From Alentia gelatinosa (Eukaryota; Annelida; Polychaeta; Phyllodocida; Polynoidae): a stretch of 64,000 bases of DNA. The notes under the pieces are model-generated. The model made no database searches. It was given only the letters and a program-made list of their open reading frames with translations, and was not told where the DNA came from. The DNA lies in the NCBI GenBank assembly GCA_950022655.1, contig OX465582.1, forward strand, positions 89,619,801 through 89,683,800, in the 5' to 3' direction. This document shows, one piece after another, positions 10,740 through 22,714 of the stretch. The position numbers and the translations under genes are program-made. Within the stretch, counting starts at the first letter, position 1. Each line of letters opens with the position of its first letter.

Positions 10740-12925
10740 GCCATTATTGCATGCTAAAGAGTCACACTTTGATATCTTACCACGGGAAAAAAAGGGGGCT
10801 TAGCCCTAATTGCATGCTAAAGAATCAGACTTTGATATTTTACCATGGTGAAAAGTCAGGGCTTAACCACCATTGCACAGTAAAAGGTCAGACTCTGACA
10901 TATTTCTATGGTGAAAAGTCAGGGCAAGCTAAAGAGTCAGACTTTGATCATTTTCCACTGTGAAAAGTCAGGGCTTAGCCATCATTGCATGGTAAAAGGT
11001 CAGACTTTGACACTTTTCCACATTGAAAAGTCAGGGCTTAGCCATCATTGCATGCTAAAAAGTCAGACTTTGATATTTTACCATGGTGAAAAGTCATGTC
11101 TTAGCCATCATTGGCCACTGAAAAGTCAGACTTTGATATTTTACTACGGTGAAAAGTCAGGGTTTAGCCCTAATTGCATGCTAAAGAGTCAGACTTTGAC
11201 ACTTTTCCATGGTGAAAGGTCAGGACTTATCCATCATTGCATAGTAAAAGGTCAGACTTTGACATATTTCCATGGTGAAAAGTCAGAGTTTAGCCTTAAT
11301 TGCACGCTAAATAGTTAGACTTTGATATTTTACAACAGTGAAAAGTCAGGGCTTAGCCACCATTGCACAGTAAAAGGTCAGACTCTGACATATTTCTATG
11401 GTGAAAAGTCAGGGCAAGCTAAAGAGTCAGACTTTGATCATTTTCCACTGTGAAAAGTCAGGGCTTAGCCATCATTGCATGGTAAAAGGTCAGACTTTGA
11501 CACTTTTCCACATTGAAAAGTCAGGGCTTAGCCATCATTGCATGCTAAAAAGTCAGACTTTGATATTTTACCATGGTGAAAAGTCATGTCTTAGCCATCA
11601 TTGGCCACTGAAAAGTCAGACTTTGATATTTTACTACGGTGAAAAGTCAGGGTTTAGCCCTAATTGCATGCTAAAGAGTCAGACTTTGACACTTTTCCAT
11701 GGTGAAAGGTCAGGACTTATCCATCATTGCATAGTAAAAGGTCAGACTTTGACATATTTCCATGGAGAAAAGTCAGAGTTTAGCCTTAATTGCACGCTAA
11801 ATAGTTAGACTTTGATATTTTACAACAGTGAAAAGTCAGGGCTTAGCCACCATTGCACAGTAAAAGGTCAGACTCTGACATATTTCTATGGTGAAAAGTC
11901 AGGGCTTAGACATCATTGCAAGCTAAAGAGTCAGACTTTGATCATTTTCCACTGTGAAAAGTCAGGGCTTAGCCATCATTACACGGTAAATAGTCAGACT
12001 TTGATATTTTACCACAGTGAAAAGTCATATGTCTGACATATTTCTATGGTGAAAAGTCAGGGCTTAGACATCATTGCAAGCTAAAGAGTCAGACTTTGAT
12101 CATTTCCACTGTGAAAAGTCAGGGCTTAGCCATCATTGCAAGGTAAAAAGTCCGACTTTGACACATTTCCACAGTGAAAAGTCAGGGCTTAGCCATCATT
12201 ACACGGTAAATAGTCAGACTTTGATATTTTACCACAGTGAAAAGTCAGGGATTAGTCTGACTTTGATATTTTACCACGGTGAAAAGTCAGGGTTTAGCCC
12301 GCATTGCACGCTAAAGAGTCAGACTTTGACACTTTTCCATGGTGAAAAGTCAGGGATTAGCCATCATTGAACACTAAAGAGTCAGACTTTGATATTTTAC
12401 CACAGTGAAAAGTCAGGGTTTAGCCCTCATTGCACGCTAAAGAGTCAGACTTTGACACTTTTCCATGGTGAAAAGTCAGGGATTAGCCATCATTGAACAC
12501 TAAAGAGTCAGACTTTGATATTTTACCACAGTGAAAAGTCAGGGTTTAGCCATCATTGAACACTAAAGATTCAGACTTTGATATTTTACCACAGTGAAAA
12601 GTCAGAGTTTAGCCCTCATTGCACGCCAAAGAGTCAGACTTTGACACTTTTCCATGGTGAAAGGTCAGGACTTATCCATCGTTGCATAGTAAAAGGTCAG
12701 ACTTTGACATATTTCCATGGTGAAAAGTCAGGGCTTAGCCATCTTTGCACGCTAAAGAGTCAGATTTTGATATTTTACCATGGTGAAAAGTCAGAGTTTA
12801 GCCCTAATTGCACGCTAAATAGTTAGACTTTGATATTTTACCACAGTGAAAAGTCAGGGTTTAGCCATCATTGTACGATAAAGAGTCAGACTTTGACACT
12901 TTTCCATGGTGAAAAATCATGACAG
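10740..12925. repeat. 63-bp minisatellite, about 35 copies with higher-order duplication
   Basis: The unit contains GTCAGACTTTGATATTTTAC, GGTGAAAAGTCAGGGCTTAG and CCATCATTGCA. Because 63 is a multiple of three, one plus-strand frame stays open for up to 136 codons as a 21-residue repeat (LKSQTLIFYHGEKSG...), but stops recur and no start or splice context supports a gene. A block of about 490 bp (about 10,867-11,356) is repeated almost perfectly at about 11,357-11,846; I noticed one difference, near 11,765. Many units include TGAAAAGTCA, so strands can fold. Confidence 0.95.
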
Positions 12926-13260
12926 TCTTTGCACTTGATTGAGTTAAATTTGAAGGTGCTGACTTTTTTTGGGCTGGCAAAAAAGTGGGGGGGCGGCCGC
13001 CCCCCCTGCCCCCCCTATTCTGACGCCACTGAACAGCCATAAAACGTGGAGCTTTATTGAGCTCTATTGTGGTTTGGAGTACATTAGATATCACTCTATC
13101 AATATCTGAAAAGATTTTTGATAGTGCTCTAACAGTTTGTATGTAGTAACTGTTATTAGTTAGCCTATTTTAGCATAGGAATCCGTATTCAGCTGTCATT
13201 TGAGACCATGCCAAAACGATAGGGGGCGCTACGCTTCACACCTCCTCTTACACTGGCCAC

Positions 13261-16077
13261 CCGAGCAACACTACGTTAGCTCTGGTCACGTTGAATTGAC
13301 ATGGGCCTTGACCTGGTGTGGTAGCGGGTATCTCATACCATTGCAGTGGGTCTATTTCTCGACCACTTCAGGCACTCAAGGAAGGATGCAGATTGGCAAT
13401 CAACCCACAGAGTAAAAATAGTTATCTCCATACTCTGTGACCAACCCCTGTCTCTGACAACGGGCATTGAGAGTACTACAATCTCCAACCACCACAATAG
13501 CCTGTTAGCCTCTGGTAGTAGGAAGATCAGCTAGGCGAGTGCAAGTGAAGGTTGTTCAATTCGGATTGAACCAGAGTAGGAAGGTGCTTATTGTTATTTG
13601 CTGCCCTGCCCCTGCCCCCTTGACCCTGCCATGACCCATGTTCTTACCCTAGAAGTCACTTTTCCATGTTCTCATCTTCTTTTAAGTATATTTTTTTATT
13701 AAAATGGCCACAGAGATAAGGTTCTTTATCAATTTATTAACATATGAATATTTCTTTGCAAGTATTTGGGATCTCAGAATACATGTAGAACAAAATTCTT
13801 TGGTTTGAGAGTGAGAATCCGTGGACACGTCCATGGTTTAACGTTACCAACCTCTTAGTTGAAACGTAGTGTAGACAGAGGTGGTGGCCAATCTAACCTC
13901 CTCTGAGCGCTGGCTTAATCTCTTTCCAAACCCAGTGACGTCATATGCTGGTTCTCAGGGTATCCACTAAGGACAGTGGGAACCAGCCAACATTTCGGAT
14001 TCAAAACAAGGCATCTGTCAAAAGCTATGAAACTCAAACAACTCATATATTATGGGTTGGGAAATATAGGAATTGTTAAATGAGCTCCAGAGACAATCCA
14101 GTTGTTTCTTTTTCAACTTTAAATCACTTTATAATCTGAATCTACAGTTGATGAGACTGTCTATTCAAGCGAGCACATGTGACATGTTTACAAACAAAAC
14201 CCTGCAACACATGAGGTGCCTTCCACTGAAGAAAATAATCCCTATGACTATGTCTAATTTGATATAACAAATAATAGAAATAAGTGTATACTATTACCAT
14301 ATAAATATGTTCATTTCTATTTATAAGTAGAACACAAAATACCCCCAATAGCCCTCAGAATTTAGGATATTTAATAACTGGCGTAGGGGCCAGATTTGAG
14401 ATATAAGCGGCCACAGGAAGTAGAGCGCAAGATCTCTGTTGGGAGAATGGATCATTTGGTCACGGTTGATCAGTGCTTAAACCTTTAGAGACACATATCC
14501 TTCACTATGCACTTATACTATACAACAGGCACCAGAACCAATTGCGACGTTTGTATGGCCAGTCTCTGTAGTAGATGTTGTTAGAAACATTTGCAAATTT
14601 GAAACTTCGAGTAAATTATGTATTTTCATCAGAACTTTCTGATATCTTAAAGAATTTTTCAGCAACAATTAGGGCCAAATGGGGCATGTTATTTTCATAA
14701 TTCTTCGAGAATATTCCAAAAATTACGAAGGAAGAGCATTGTCCTACCATGCCCGCGGGACCCGCAACGAACTCGACCCGTTTTATATCTTCCCATAGTA
14801 TCTTATAACACCTGTGGATAGATAAAGTAGAAAGTATGTTATCTTTGCCTCAAATTTTTTTCTGAGGAGAACAGATAGAAAAACCCTAGCTTGACTCTAT
14901 CCCTAACCCTATCTGAATCCCTAAACCTAACCCGGAACAATACTGTGGACTTATTTTCAAATTTGCTAGTTTATTTGTCTAAAATCTAGAACTAGTCAGA
15001 TCTTTCCTTCTTTATAAAACTGTTTTATCCATAAAAATCTGAAACGGGTCGATTTCTCCAAACCGGGTCGAGGTCTCCTGGCAGCTATGGCTCGAGTTGG
15101 TTTCGGGTCGAGTTCCCTAGTGACCCCCTTGACACAAAGTTACAGTCTCTCAATGGTTAAGCCGGAGAAACACAAAATGGCGTGTATGCGAGCTATCATT
15201 TCATAGTTTCCATTACATTTCATAATTTATCATTGCTTCTAAGACGCTAAATAATTGATGGGAGATATTAATCTGAAAATAATTTTTCACATACATGTGT
15301 ACTTGCCATTTTGTGTTGGCGATTTCAGAGATTGCCGCCTTGACTCGCTTGGTGTTTTTCCGGCTTTATAGAGGTTCGATGTAGTGGCCCGGCTAGGCCC
15401 GCACAATAACCTCTATTCACTCCTATTGTCTTACTTATTGGTATCCGCAGTGTATACAGCGTCTGATTGTTTAGACACCAGTCCACCCGCTGGAGACACA
15501 CACACCATAAACAAGCAATTTAGATAATCTAGAGTGTTGTCTCCACAGTCTCATCAATAGACCTTTTTCAATAGGTTGGTTTCGCTCTTTCTTGGTTACG
15601 CAATGCCTGCAGGCAAACAAAGACCTGACAAGGTATTCTTTATAGCATTGAATGGCGGAGATTATGAGAGTAATTTTCATATAAATTATTTCCAGATAAA
15701 TTATAGTCATTGCATCGTAGTATATCTTATTCCGGCTAAAATGTGGTGGGTTAAAGATGTATATTGCCTCAATAATAACTTAGATATGGTTAAGAAAATA
15801 CGGAAACAATGCACACCAGCGATTCGAAAACAAGGCCGGTGACCTGTGCTTTTTAAAACTTAAATGGTGGTAGTGCTATACATTTACCATATTCTGTAAA
15901 AGTTTGAAGAAAATGACAGGTGTTTTATCATGTGAAAAACTTCTTTTGTTAGTTTCTATATATATGTATATTCTTTTACAATAACATAAGCGTTATGTCT
16001 TTCATGTAAGAACAATAGTGTCCTGGGTTTAATCTTGAAGTTATCCTGGAATTGGTGTAGAGCTAGAGGTAGACTTG
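13261..16077. other. Gene-less interval
   Basis: Mostly unique AT-rich DNA. Short TE-like traces include a pair of GGGTCGAG/CTCGACCC motifs (about 14,775 and 15,060-15,112). No exon, RNA gene or complete repeat is recognised. Confidence 0.4.
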
Positions 16078-16172
16078 CTCAAGTCTTTGATTATGAACAT
16101 TCATTAAATAATTAAAGAAAATCGGAATACAATTCATTATAGCATGTGTCCTTCTCTGACTGGCCCATGAAA
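16078..16172. repeat. Dispersed repeat, family P8, copy 2
   Basis: Shares GATTATGAACATTCATTAAA and CCTTCTCTGACTGGCC with the copies at 2,836 and 17,107, same orientation. Confidence 0.6.
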
Positions 16173-16948
16173 GACTTGTCCACTCTGACCAGAATCTCCT
16201 GTTTATGACCCCAAACCACTCGCTGTAACCCTATACCTCCCTCTACCCCTCCCCTCCTCCAGTTCCCTGGCAGCCTGTGTTGTCATAGCAATATATTTCG
16301 CCTACTCCTGACTATGTCTCGATTGAGATCAAAGTGAGACGGAATTAATCTCCCAACAGATATCCTGACCAGTAGCTAGACCTCTGCTTGGGGAGTGTGG
16401 CGCAAAATCGCGCCAGTCTACATGGCCGATTACGGATGAGGCCAGTCTAATCAGATCTAGAGGGACAAGGGAATAATGCTCAAACTTTGAAAGCAGTTTA
16501 ATTTTGTAAGAAGAAAGAGGAATTCTGTTCCCCGACTTTGACCAAAACTAGTTGGTTTCTTCTTGGTTCAGCTCATTTCATTTCCAGGGGCTGGCACCCT
16601 TCTCAAAAAAGTTCTTTAAATGTCCTAAACTTATTTTCTGGACCCTTGATACCCCCTTGAAAGACTGGATACCGGGTAACCGATGATTTATCCCTCTCAA
16701 TATTTCATCAAATCCTGACTAGTTATATATCTAGAACTAGAAGCAAATAACAAATGGACTCCTTGTGCGCAGTGTTCAAACTCCACCGATGGTAGCCCAG
16801 AGCACTCTCCAAGCAGATCCTACGCTATACTTCCTGCGGCCGCTTGCGACGCGAAAGATCTGGGAGGAGAGTGGGCCCAGAGGCTTTTTTCGCGAACAAA
16901 TATATTTTTATTATCTTAAAAAATTGCAAGAAAAAGGCAAAATGTCTC

Positions 16949-17020
16949 TTCCCAGACGGGGAATCGAACCCCGGCCGCGGCGGTGAGAGCGCCGAATCCT
17001 AACCACTAGACCACCTGGGA
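16949..17020 (-). tRNA. tRNA-Glu (CTC)
   Basis: On the minus strand the 72-nt sequence begins TCCCAGGTGGTCTAGTGGTT and folds as a full cloverleaf. The 7-bp acceptor stem has a G-U pair at its base, the anticodon loop CTCTCAC gives CTC, and the T arm is CGGGG-TTCGATT-CCCCG with a perfect 5-bp stem. A-box and B-box promoters are internal and intact, with no intron. A TTTT run (plus-strand AAAA, about 16,939-16,942) lies just downstream and would end Pol III transcription. The sequence matches the conserved animal tRNA-Glu, and nothing suggests a pseudogene. Confidence 0.93.
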
Positions 17021-17106
17021 ATCCGGAAGCAACGTATGGAAAGTGTATTTTAAGAACGAATAGCAGGTCAAGAGTCAAGAGTTTGTGTACCGGTACTCTT
17101 TGTGGT

Positions 17107-17210
17107 AGACTTGCTCAAGTCTTTGATTATGAACATTCATTAAATGATTAATCAAAATCAAAATAAAGTTCATTAAAGTATCCTTCTCTGACTGGCCGAT
17201 GAATCCCACT
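17107..17210. repeat. Dispersed repeat, family P8, copy 3
   Basis: Third copy of the block seen at 2,836 and 16,078. It runs directly into the minisatellite that follows. Confidence 0.6.
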
Positions 17211-17420
17211 ATCCCAGCGAGGAGAGTAGACATAGGATATGCAGGGACTGGACCCAGTATCCCAGCGAGGAGGGTAGCCATAGGATGCAGGGACTGGAGC
17301 CAGTATCCCAGCGAGGAGGGTAACCATAGGATGCAGGGACTGGAGCCAGTATCCCAGCGAGGAGGGTAGCCATAGGATGCAGGGACTGGGGCCAGTATCT
17401 CAGCGAGGAGGTATTGACCC
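17205..17420. repeat. Minisatellite, about 45-46 bp unit, about 5 copies
   Basis: The unit carries AGTATCCCAGCGAGGAGGGT then AGCCATAGGATGCAGGGACT. A single related piece, ATAGCCATAGGATGCAGGG, occurs at about 18,598-18,618, at the far end of the long inverted repeat, which suggests a shared origin. Confidence 0.9.
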
Positions 17421-17429
17421 TCTTCACAC

Positions 17430-18510
17430 TGGCGCCATCTTGTAATGGCTGCCTATGTACGTCAATCGAAAACGAGGCGAGCCCTCTCCACTCAGTCCTG
17501 AGCAATGATAAAAATACTACTGTTTCTCTAACTTAAAAGATGGAAATCGCTCTCAGGTCATAACTAATCGGCCGATTTGTATAAACAATACATTGTTAGA
17601 AAGCTGAGACTTGGACCTATCTGTTGGGATATTCATGATATACCTGTGTTATATCTATGATTTACTGTCATAGATTGAACATCAGAATTGTTTAGGTAAA
17701 AAAACACAAACATATTACCTTCCTGCTTTCACAGTGATTTCATGAAAAATCTATCGCGATGACCTATAGATATTACCATTCTATCTTCTTAGGTACCTGA
17801 AGACGATTAAAATGATACCTATATTGCCAGTCTGTGATAAATATTTCCTGAGATAATGGAGCATCAAATATTGTGATAACCTACTATATTAGAGTCAGTA
17901 TTACTTGTTGAGCCAAGAATACATCTAGTAAAGATCTACCTAATTTTCTTAAATATAGACAATTCTCAAGAGTGTCAGAGATGGAGATTTCTTTATGATT
18001 ACACCTAGATATTCCAGATTTCCCCGACAACAGTCAATTTCCCTGATATTTCTCAAAATTTAAATTTTTGCTGAAAAATTCCCAAAATTCCTGACAATTA
18101 ACTGATGCATCATTAGTCCATTAACTCAGGAAATACCTATCTCAACTTGGTAATATTGGTATCATTTTAATTGTCTTAAAATGCCTAATAAGATAGGATG
18201 TTTATTTTTATAGGTCATCGCAATAGATTTTTCATTAAATCACTCTGAAAACAGGAAGGTAAAATTTTTTTTTACCTAAATAATCCGGATGTTCAATCTA
18301 TTACTGAAAATCGTAGCCATAACACAGGTATATGATATCATACCAACAAATAGGCCAAAGCTTAAGCTTTTTAACAATGTTTTATTTATAAAAATAGGCC
18401 TGTTATTCACGACATAAAAACGATTTACACTTCTACAGTTACTCTGTTCTTATGGGACTGAAGCCATGCTGCAGATACAGTAGAGGGCTCGCCTCGTTTT
18501 CGAATACCAG
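17430..18510. mobile_element. Long imperfect inverted repeat (arms of about 300-400 bp)
   Basis: The left arm includes CGAAAACGAGGCGAGCCCTCT (17,467-17,487), GTAAAAAAACAC, AATCTATCGCGATGACCTATA and AATGATACC. The right arm has the complements in reverse order: GGTATCATTTTAATTGTC, TATAGGTCATCGCAATAGATT, TTTACCTAAAT and AGAGGGCTCGCCTCGTTTTCG (18,480-18,500). The spacer is only about 250 bp. This looks like a foldback transposon or a head-to-head pair of copies. A transcript across it would form a long imperfect RNA hairpin. Confidence 0.8.
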
Positions 18511-18904
18511 TGTGTTGCTGGTTCTTGGCAAGCAGAGCCTAGATATATGCAACCAGCGCAACACGATTGCAGCGCCACGCTTATGTGCAAGTGGTGAATA
18601 GCCATAGGATGCAGGGCCTGGATGGGTAATACTGCACATTCAAGTTTTAAAAAAATCATAGATCACCGACATCCTTTTTGAAATAATTGAGAAAAAAATC
18701 GATAGGGGCCTATTTCTCAGAACCTTTCCAATATTTTTCAAGTAATTATAAATTGATATGCTTTACTATTTGTTAAAGTAAAATTCGATAATATTTTATG
18801 TTCCACTTATTTGGTGTTAGAATAAGTCAAAAGAATCATTGATCAGCAGGTGGCACCACTGCATATTTATATAGAACTGCATCGAGAATTGTAAATAGAC
18901 AATA

Positions 18905-18980
18905 CTCCATGAGTTTGGATGGGCCATAATCGGTATCAAGGCGAAGCCGAGTGACGATTACGGCCCATTCAAACGAGTGG
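18905..18980. repeat. Small palindrome with GGCGAAGCC core
   Basis: The arm GTTTGGATGGGCCATAATCG is complementary to CGATTACGGCCCATTCAAAC. The centre carries AAGGCGAAGCCGAGTGACG, the same core found in the P1 elements although the arms are unrelated. Confidence 0.7.
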
Positions 18981-19618
18981 AGCTTTGTGTATTTTACTAT
19001 TCATGTGTGGTTCTGGATTTATCTCACCCCTTTTTATGATATTAAATATCATCAAAATTTCACAATAATTAGAATAGACATAGCAAATCCATATGACGTC
19101 ATGTCAAATTCACTACACCATGGCTGTGGCGTAGGATTATCACTTTACGGGGGTGATCGTTGAGTGTGGTTTTTTTCTAATGTTATTCATATGGATAAAC
19201 TTGTACCAGGAGTGACATAATGAAAGATGTGTCTTCAACAGAATGTCAAACCACTCTTCTAACCTCCCACTGTGAAAACTGACCCATCCTTTAGATTTCA
19301 TTATATCATAGTAGGCCTTTCATAATCGAGTCATTGGTTGAAACATGATAAGTGTATTAACAGGTTATAATGGTCCCGGGTTATAATAGATCACAAATGG
19401 CTAAGACTTCCACAATTCGTGTATAATTCGATATTATATTTCAATGATTTGCATCTAGCTGCTGGGGTTGACCTCCTGAAGACTAGACGTAGGCATCAGT
19501 TACTTAAGTTAATGTTTAAAAAATTAAAAAAGGAGAGCAATCTTGATAATACTAGATGAAACACTAGAAGCGACTCTAAAATTAAATTTATAAAAAAGGA
19601 TACACCGCACAGCTAAGT

Positions 19619-19861
19619 ATGAGAAGTCCCCAGACTATAGAGGTAAACGTGAATGGGATCTACTCGATCCGGGTGTACAGAAATTGGATACCATCCCATG
19701 CTTTAAACGAGCTATTAAGACAGTATAATATGACCCTGGCGTCGGTTGTAATCTTCTTGCGTCCATGGCCTAGAGGTATTGACGCGTGGAATATTCAATC
19801 GTTGCCTAAGTTGAGAAACAAAGCGACTGAATCAGATTTGGAAATTCTCCTTGGCCGAGAG
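19619..19861 (+). CDS. Unrecognised open frame with a good 5' splice site (doubtful)
   Basis: The frame opens at ATG 19,619 and stays open to 19,936. It reads in a protein-like way (MRSPQTIEVNVNGIYS... to LEILLGRE), and GAG|GTAAGG at 19,859-19,866 is a good donor, so an exon could end at 19,861. No family was recognised and no partner exon was found. It could be a degraded gene or transposon fragment, or chance. Confidence 0.2.
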
Positions 19862-20479
19862 GTAAGGAGCTATGGTTCAGGTTATCATCTATTCGCACAT
19901 GCTACGAGAGGGAAACATTCTGACCTATGCATATAATGAATTGCAGCCATGTTATTCTATACCATGCTATTGACTCAAACTGTAAGTTCATCCATACCTC
20001 ATTGTTCATCTTATAAGTTATCTCACCAATTACCTTGATGTATTTGAGAATACTACAGGCAAAACTTGTACAACAGGAACACCTGACCGTTGTGTCAGAT
20101 GTTGACAATAAAGCATTTTTTTTTTAAACCCAAAAAACTGTAATCTCTGATTCTGAACCCAGTGTCCTACCTTGAGCGAAACTGGGCGTGGCATTACATG
20201 ATAGTTCTAGAAATTAAAGAAAAAGAATCCCCTTTCCATGATTTAGAAAAAAAATCTATCTCCCCTCTCTCATTTTTTCTTACCGTAACCCTACGCTACG
20301 CTATGATGCCTGGAGGCATTCCTGGGCATGATACGCTATGATGCCTTGAGTCATCACTTCCAAAATTTAAGTAATTGCTATTTTTTTTTTATGAAATGAT
20401 GCCAATATTTTGATACCATTTTTTCCAACCTATGTAAAAGTAAATAATAGTTGATATCAATACAATCATATAACACCCT

Positions 20480-20660
20480 ACTTATTTTCGATTAACATGG
20501 AGGTGTGATATAACGGTGTCACTATGTATATTGTAAAAAGTGCCAGCATACGACAGGGGTGAATATGGTACTGCAGCGGCATAATTCAGGATGTGTATTT
20601 GGTGCTATGCAGCATAGTGAAAGGGTTAAAAATGTACCATATATTTGGGGTCGTCAATAA
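20480..20660. repeat. Dispersed repeat, family P10, copy 1
   Basis: Shares AAAAGTGCCAGCATAC, GGTGAATATGGTACTGCAGC and GTATTTGGTGCTAT with about 26,878-27,120, same orientation. Non-coding. Confidence 0.65.
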
Positions 20661-21207
20661 ATGACGTCAAGCTATTTTTGATTAATAACATGTAACATTA
20701 TTTAGAGCTTTCCATCCTAGAGCTACTCTTTACCTTTAGGAAAACAGCAATCCACTTGTTGTTTGGATTTTTTTAGACACTCCTTCAAGTATGAATGAAC
20801 AGTGGTCAGCACAGCAATCGGGATTAGATTCGTTTTGCAACTTTTGGCGTTTTGGAGAGAAGTTTTTTTTTGTCTATGAATTTCCTCCACTTTATTTTTT
20901 GGGGTGTAAAATCGTGATTTTGTCATTCTATTTTTCTTTACAATAACCTCCAGGTCATTTTGATGATTTAGATCTGCGTCTATAGGGGGACCTAGGTAGT
21001 TAATTTCATTAAACATTATTCGTACATTGTTCACTAAATCTGGGCAGCAGGCGGTGGCGCCATCTGGTTGATTTGTTTCCAAATACAAATGTACCGTAAT
21101 CACGAGGGGGTGCCACCACTGAGCAAATACGGGTCAGTTATTTGTGTACGGAACCTGTATCAAATGAACAGCCTAAATGATGATAGCACAACTTAATAAG
21201 GAGTTCT

Positions 21208-21858
21208 GGGACCCGTTTCAATAAAATGTGTCACTAAGCCACTTAGTGACACGACTAGTGACAGAAATAGTGACAGAAATAGTGACAAAATTTAATTCTC
21301 GTTTCAATAGGCATGTCACTATTGGGGTGGTGTGTCTGTTCACTGTTGGCGACATAGTGACATTGTTGCCTGGACCTTACAATGGATGGTGCTAGTGCTA
21401 CCGGGAACAAGTGCTGTCAAGGTGAGGTCACTGCATAAATTAGCGACAGCGCTTGGATAATTCCACACTGGCCATCAGAGCAACATTTGCTTTGACAAAA
21501 TTCACATGCGAATATTGTTGGATTGCATGGACCGATCTCCTTCATATTTGGCATGCTTATAAGTTGTATATGTCCCTAACTGGGGTTAAAGTTTCGTTGC
21601 TTAATTCCTACAGGAAGTAAAGTTACGCATTTGTGACAATAGAAACGAGAGGGTATACCCTCTCGCTATTTGGGACACAACAGTGACACCAATAGTGACT
21701 GGACATCGGTCTTATGAAATGGGACAAACCGCTATTTGCGCCTGTCTGTTATCCTATGTCCCACAAACGGTTGTCCCTTAACTACTGCAACGCGAAGTAC
21801 CGCTATTGTGTCACTAAACCCGATAACGGACGTCCTACAGTCTATTGAAACGGGTCCC
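21208..21858. mobile_element. 651-bp inverted-repeat element, copy 1 (P5-like)
   Basis: Begins GGGACCCGTTTCAATA and ends TATTGAAACGGGTCCC. Inside are short repeats of TAGTGACA and a block AGAGGGTATACCCTCTCGCT that is itself a palindrome. No transposase frame. Highly similar to the element that follows after one base. Confidence 0.9.
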
Positions 21859-21859
21859 A

Positions 21860-22510
21860 GGGACCCGTTTCAATAGAATGTGTCACTAAGCCACTTAGTG
21901 ACACGACTAGTGACAGCAATAGTGACAGGAATAGTGACAAAATTTAATTCTCGTTTCAATAGGTATGTCACTATTGGGGTGGTGTGTCTGTTCACTGTTG
22001 GTGACATAGTGACATTGCTGCCTGGACCTTACAATGGATGGTGTTAGTGCTATCGGGAACAAGTGGTGTCAAAGTGAAGGTCACTGGATAAATTAGAGAC
22101 AGCCATGAATAATTCTACACTGGCCACCAGAGCAACACTTGTTATGACAAAATTTCAAATGTGAATATCTCTGGTTTGCACGAGCCAATCTCCTTAATAT
22201 TAGGCATGTTTATAAGTTGTATGTGTCCCTAACTGGGGTTAAAGTTTCACAGCTTAATTCCTATGGGAAGTGAAGTTACACGTTTGTGACAATAGAAGCG
22301 AGAGGGTATACCCTCTCGCTATTATAGACACTATAGTGACCCTTTTAGTGACCGGACAGCCACTTCTGAAATGGTACAAGCCACTATTAGCGCCTGTCTG
22401 TAACAAGGACTCCCGGAATGGCTTGTCACTAAACTACTGCAACGCAACTTGTCGCTATCGTGTCACTACACCCAATAACGGACGTCCTACAGACTATTGA
22501 AACGGGTCCC
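21860..22510. mobile_element. 651-bp inverted-repeat element, copy 2 (P5-like)
   Basis: Same termini and internal order as 21,208-21,858, same orientation, separated from it by a single A. The junction GGGTCCCAGGGACCC is palindromic. This may be insertion of one element at the end of another, or a tandem duplication. Confidence 0.9.
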
Positions 22511-22714
22511 AGGTCTGAATATCATTAAAACTTGGTTATCTGCAGAATGCGTGTTGTACCATTTCACTCCAGCTCATGCGAATTTCAAACTGGACAGTTT
22601 GAAAGTTTGACAAGCGGGAGTGGTTTCAATTCATTGTCTTCAACTTCATCATGATCTTGGTGCTTCTGAATGTCATCTAGTAACTCTTAAAAAAGCTATG
22701 CTCTGCCTGAATAA

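Larger units (their letters stand above)
10019..13031. mobile_element. Nested MITE-like element carrying a minisatellite
   Basis: The left end CAGCAGGGGCGTCAGAA is inverted at the right as TTCTGACGCCACTG. Next to each end lies AAAGTGGGGGGGC or its equivalent; the right end carries an extra C-rich/G-rich palindrome at about 12,985-13,016. The interior is a SINE-like segment plus the 63-bp minisatellite. No transposase is encoded, so mobilisation in trans is implied. Confidence 0.55.
9832..13260. mobile_element. Outer inverted-repeat pair enclosing the 63-bp satellite element
   Basis: The left end (9,832-9,869, CTGGCCAG then GGTGAAGCGTAGCGCCCCCT) and the right end (13,219-13,260) are inverted copies with few mismatches, about 3.4 kb apart. 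They may be the terminal inverted repeats of one large non-autonomous transposon, or two solo copies of one MITE that happen to flank a second element. No transposase frame is present. Confidence 0.55.

Noticed and set aside
10908..11808. 136-codon plus-strand frames reading as 21-residue repeats, candidate repetitive protein
   Set aside because: They are fully explained by the 63-bp satellite period being a multiple of three. Stops recur (AAATAG, GTTAG), there is no start, splice or promoter context, and units vary without codon-position bias that I can see.
10740..12925. Possible CRISPR-like array
   Set aside because: Eukaryotic context. The repeats are adjacent variants of one unit without unique spacers.
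14880..14935. CCCTAACCCTA-like sequence resembling interstitial telomere repeats
   Set aside because: Only one or two imperfect units in low-complexity sequence, not an array.
20723..21103. 126-codon minus-strand frame
   Set aside because: Opens with GTG, not ATG, has no recognisable domain or splice context, and has AT-driven composition.
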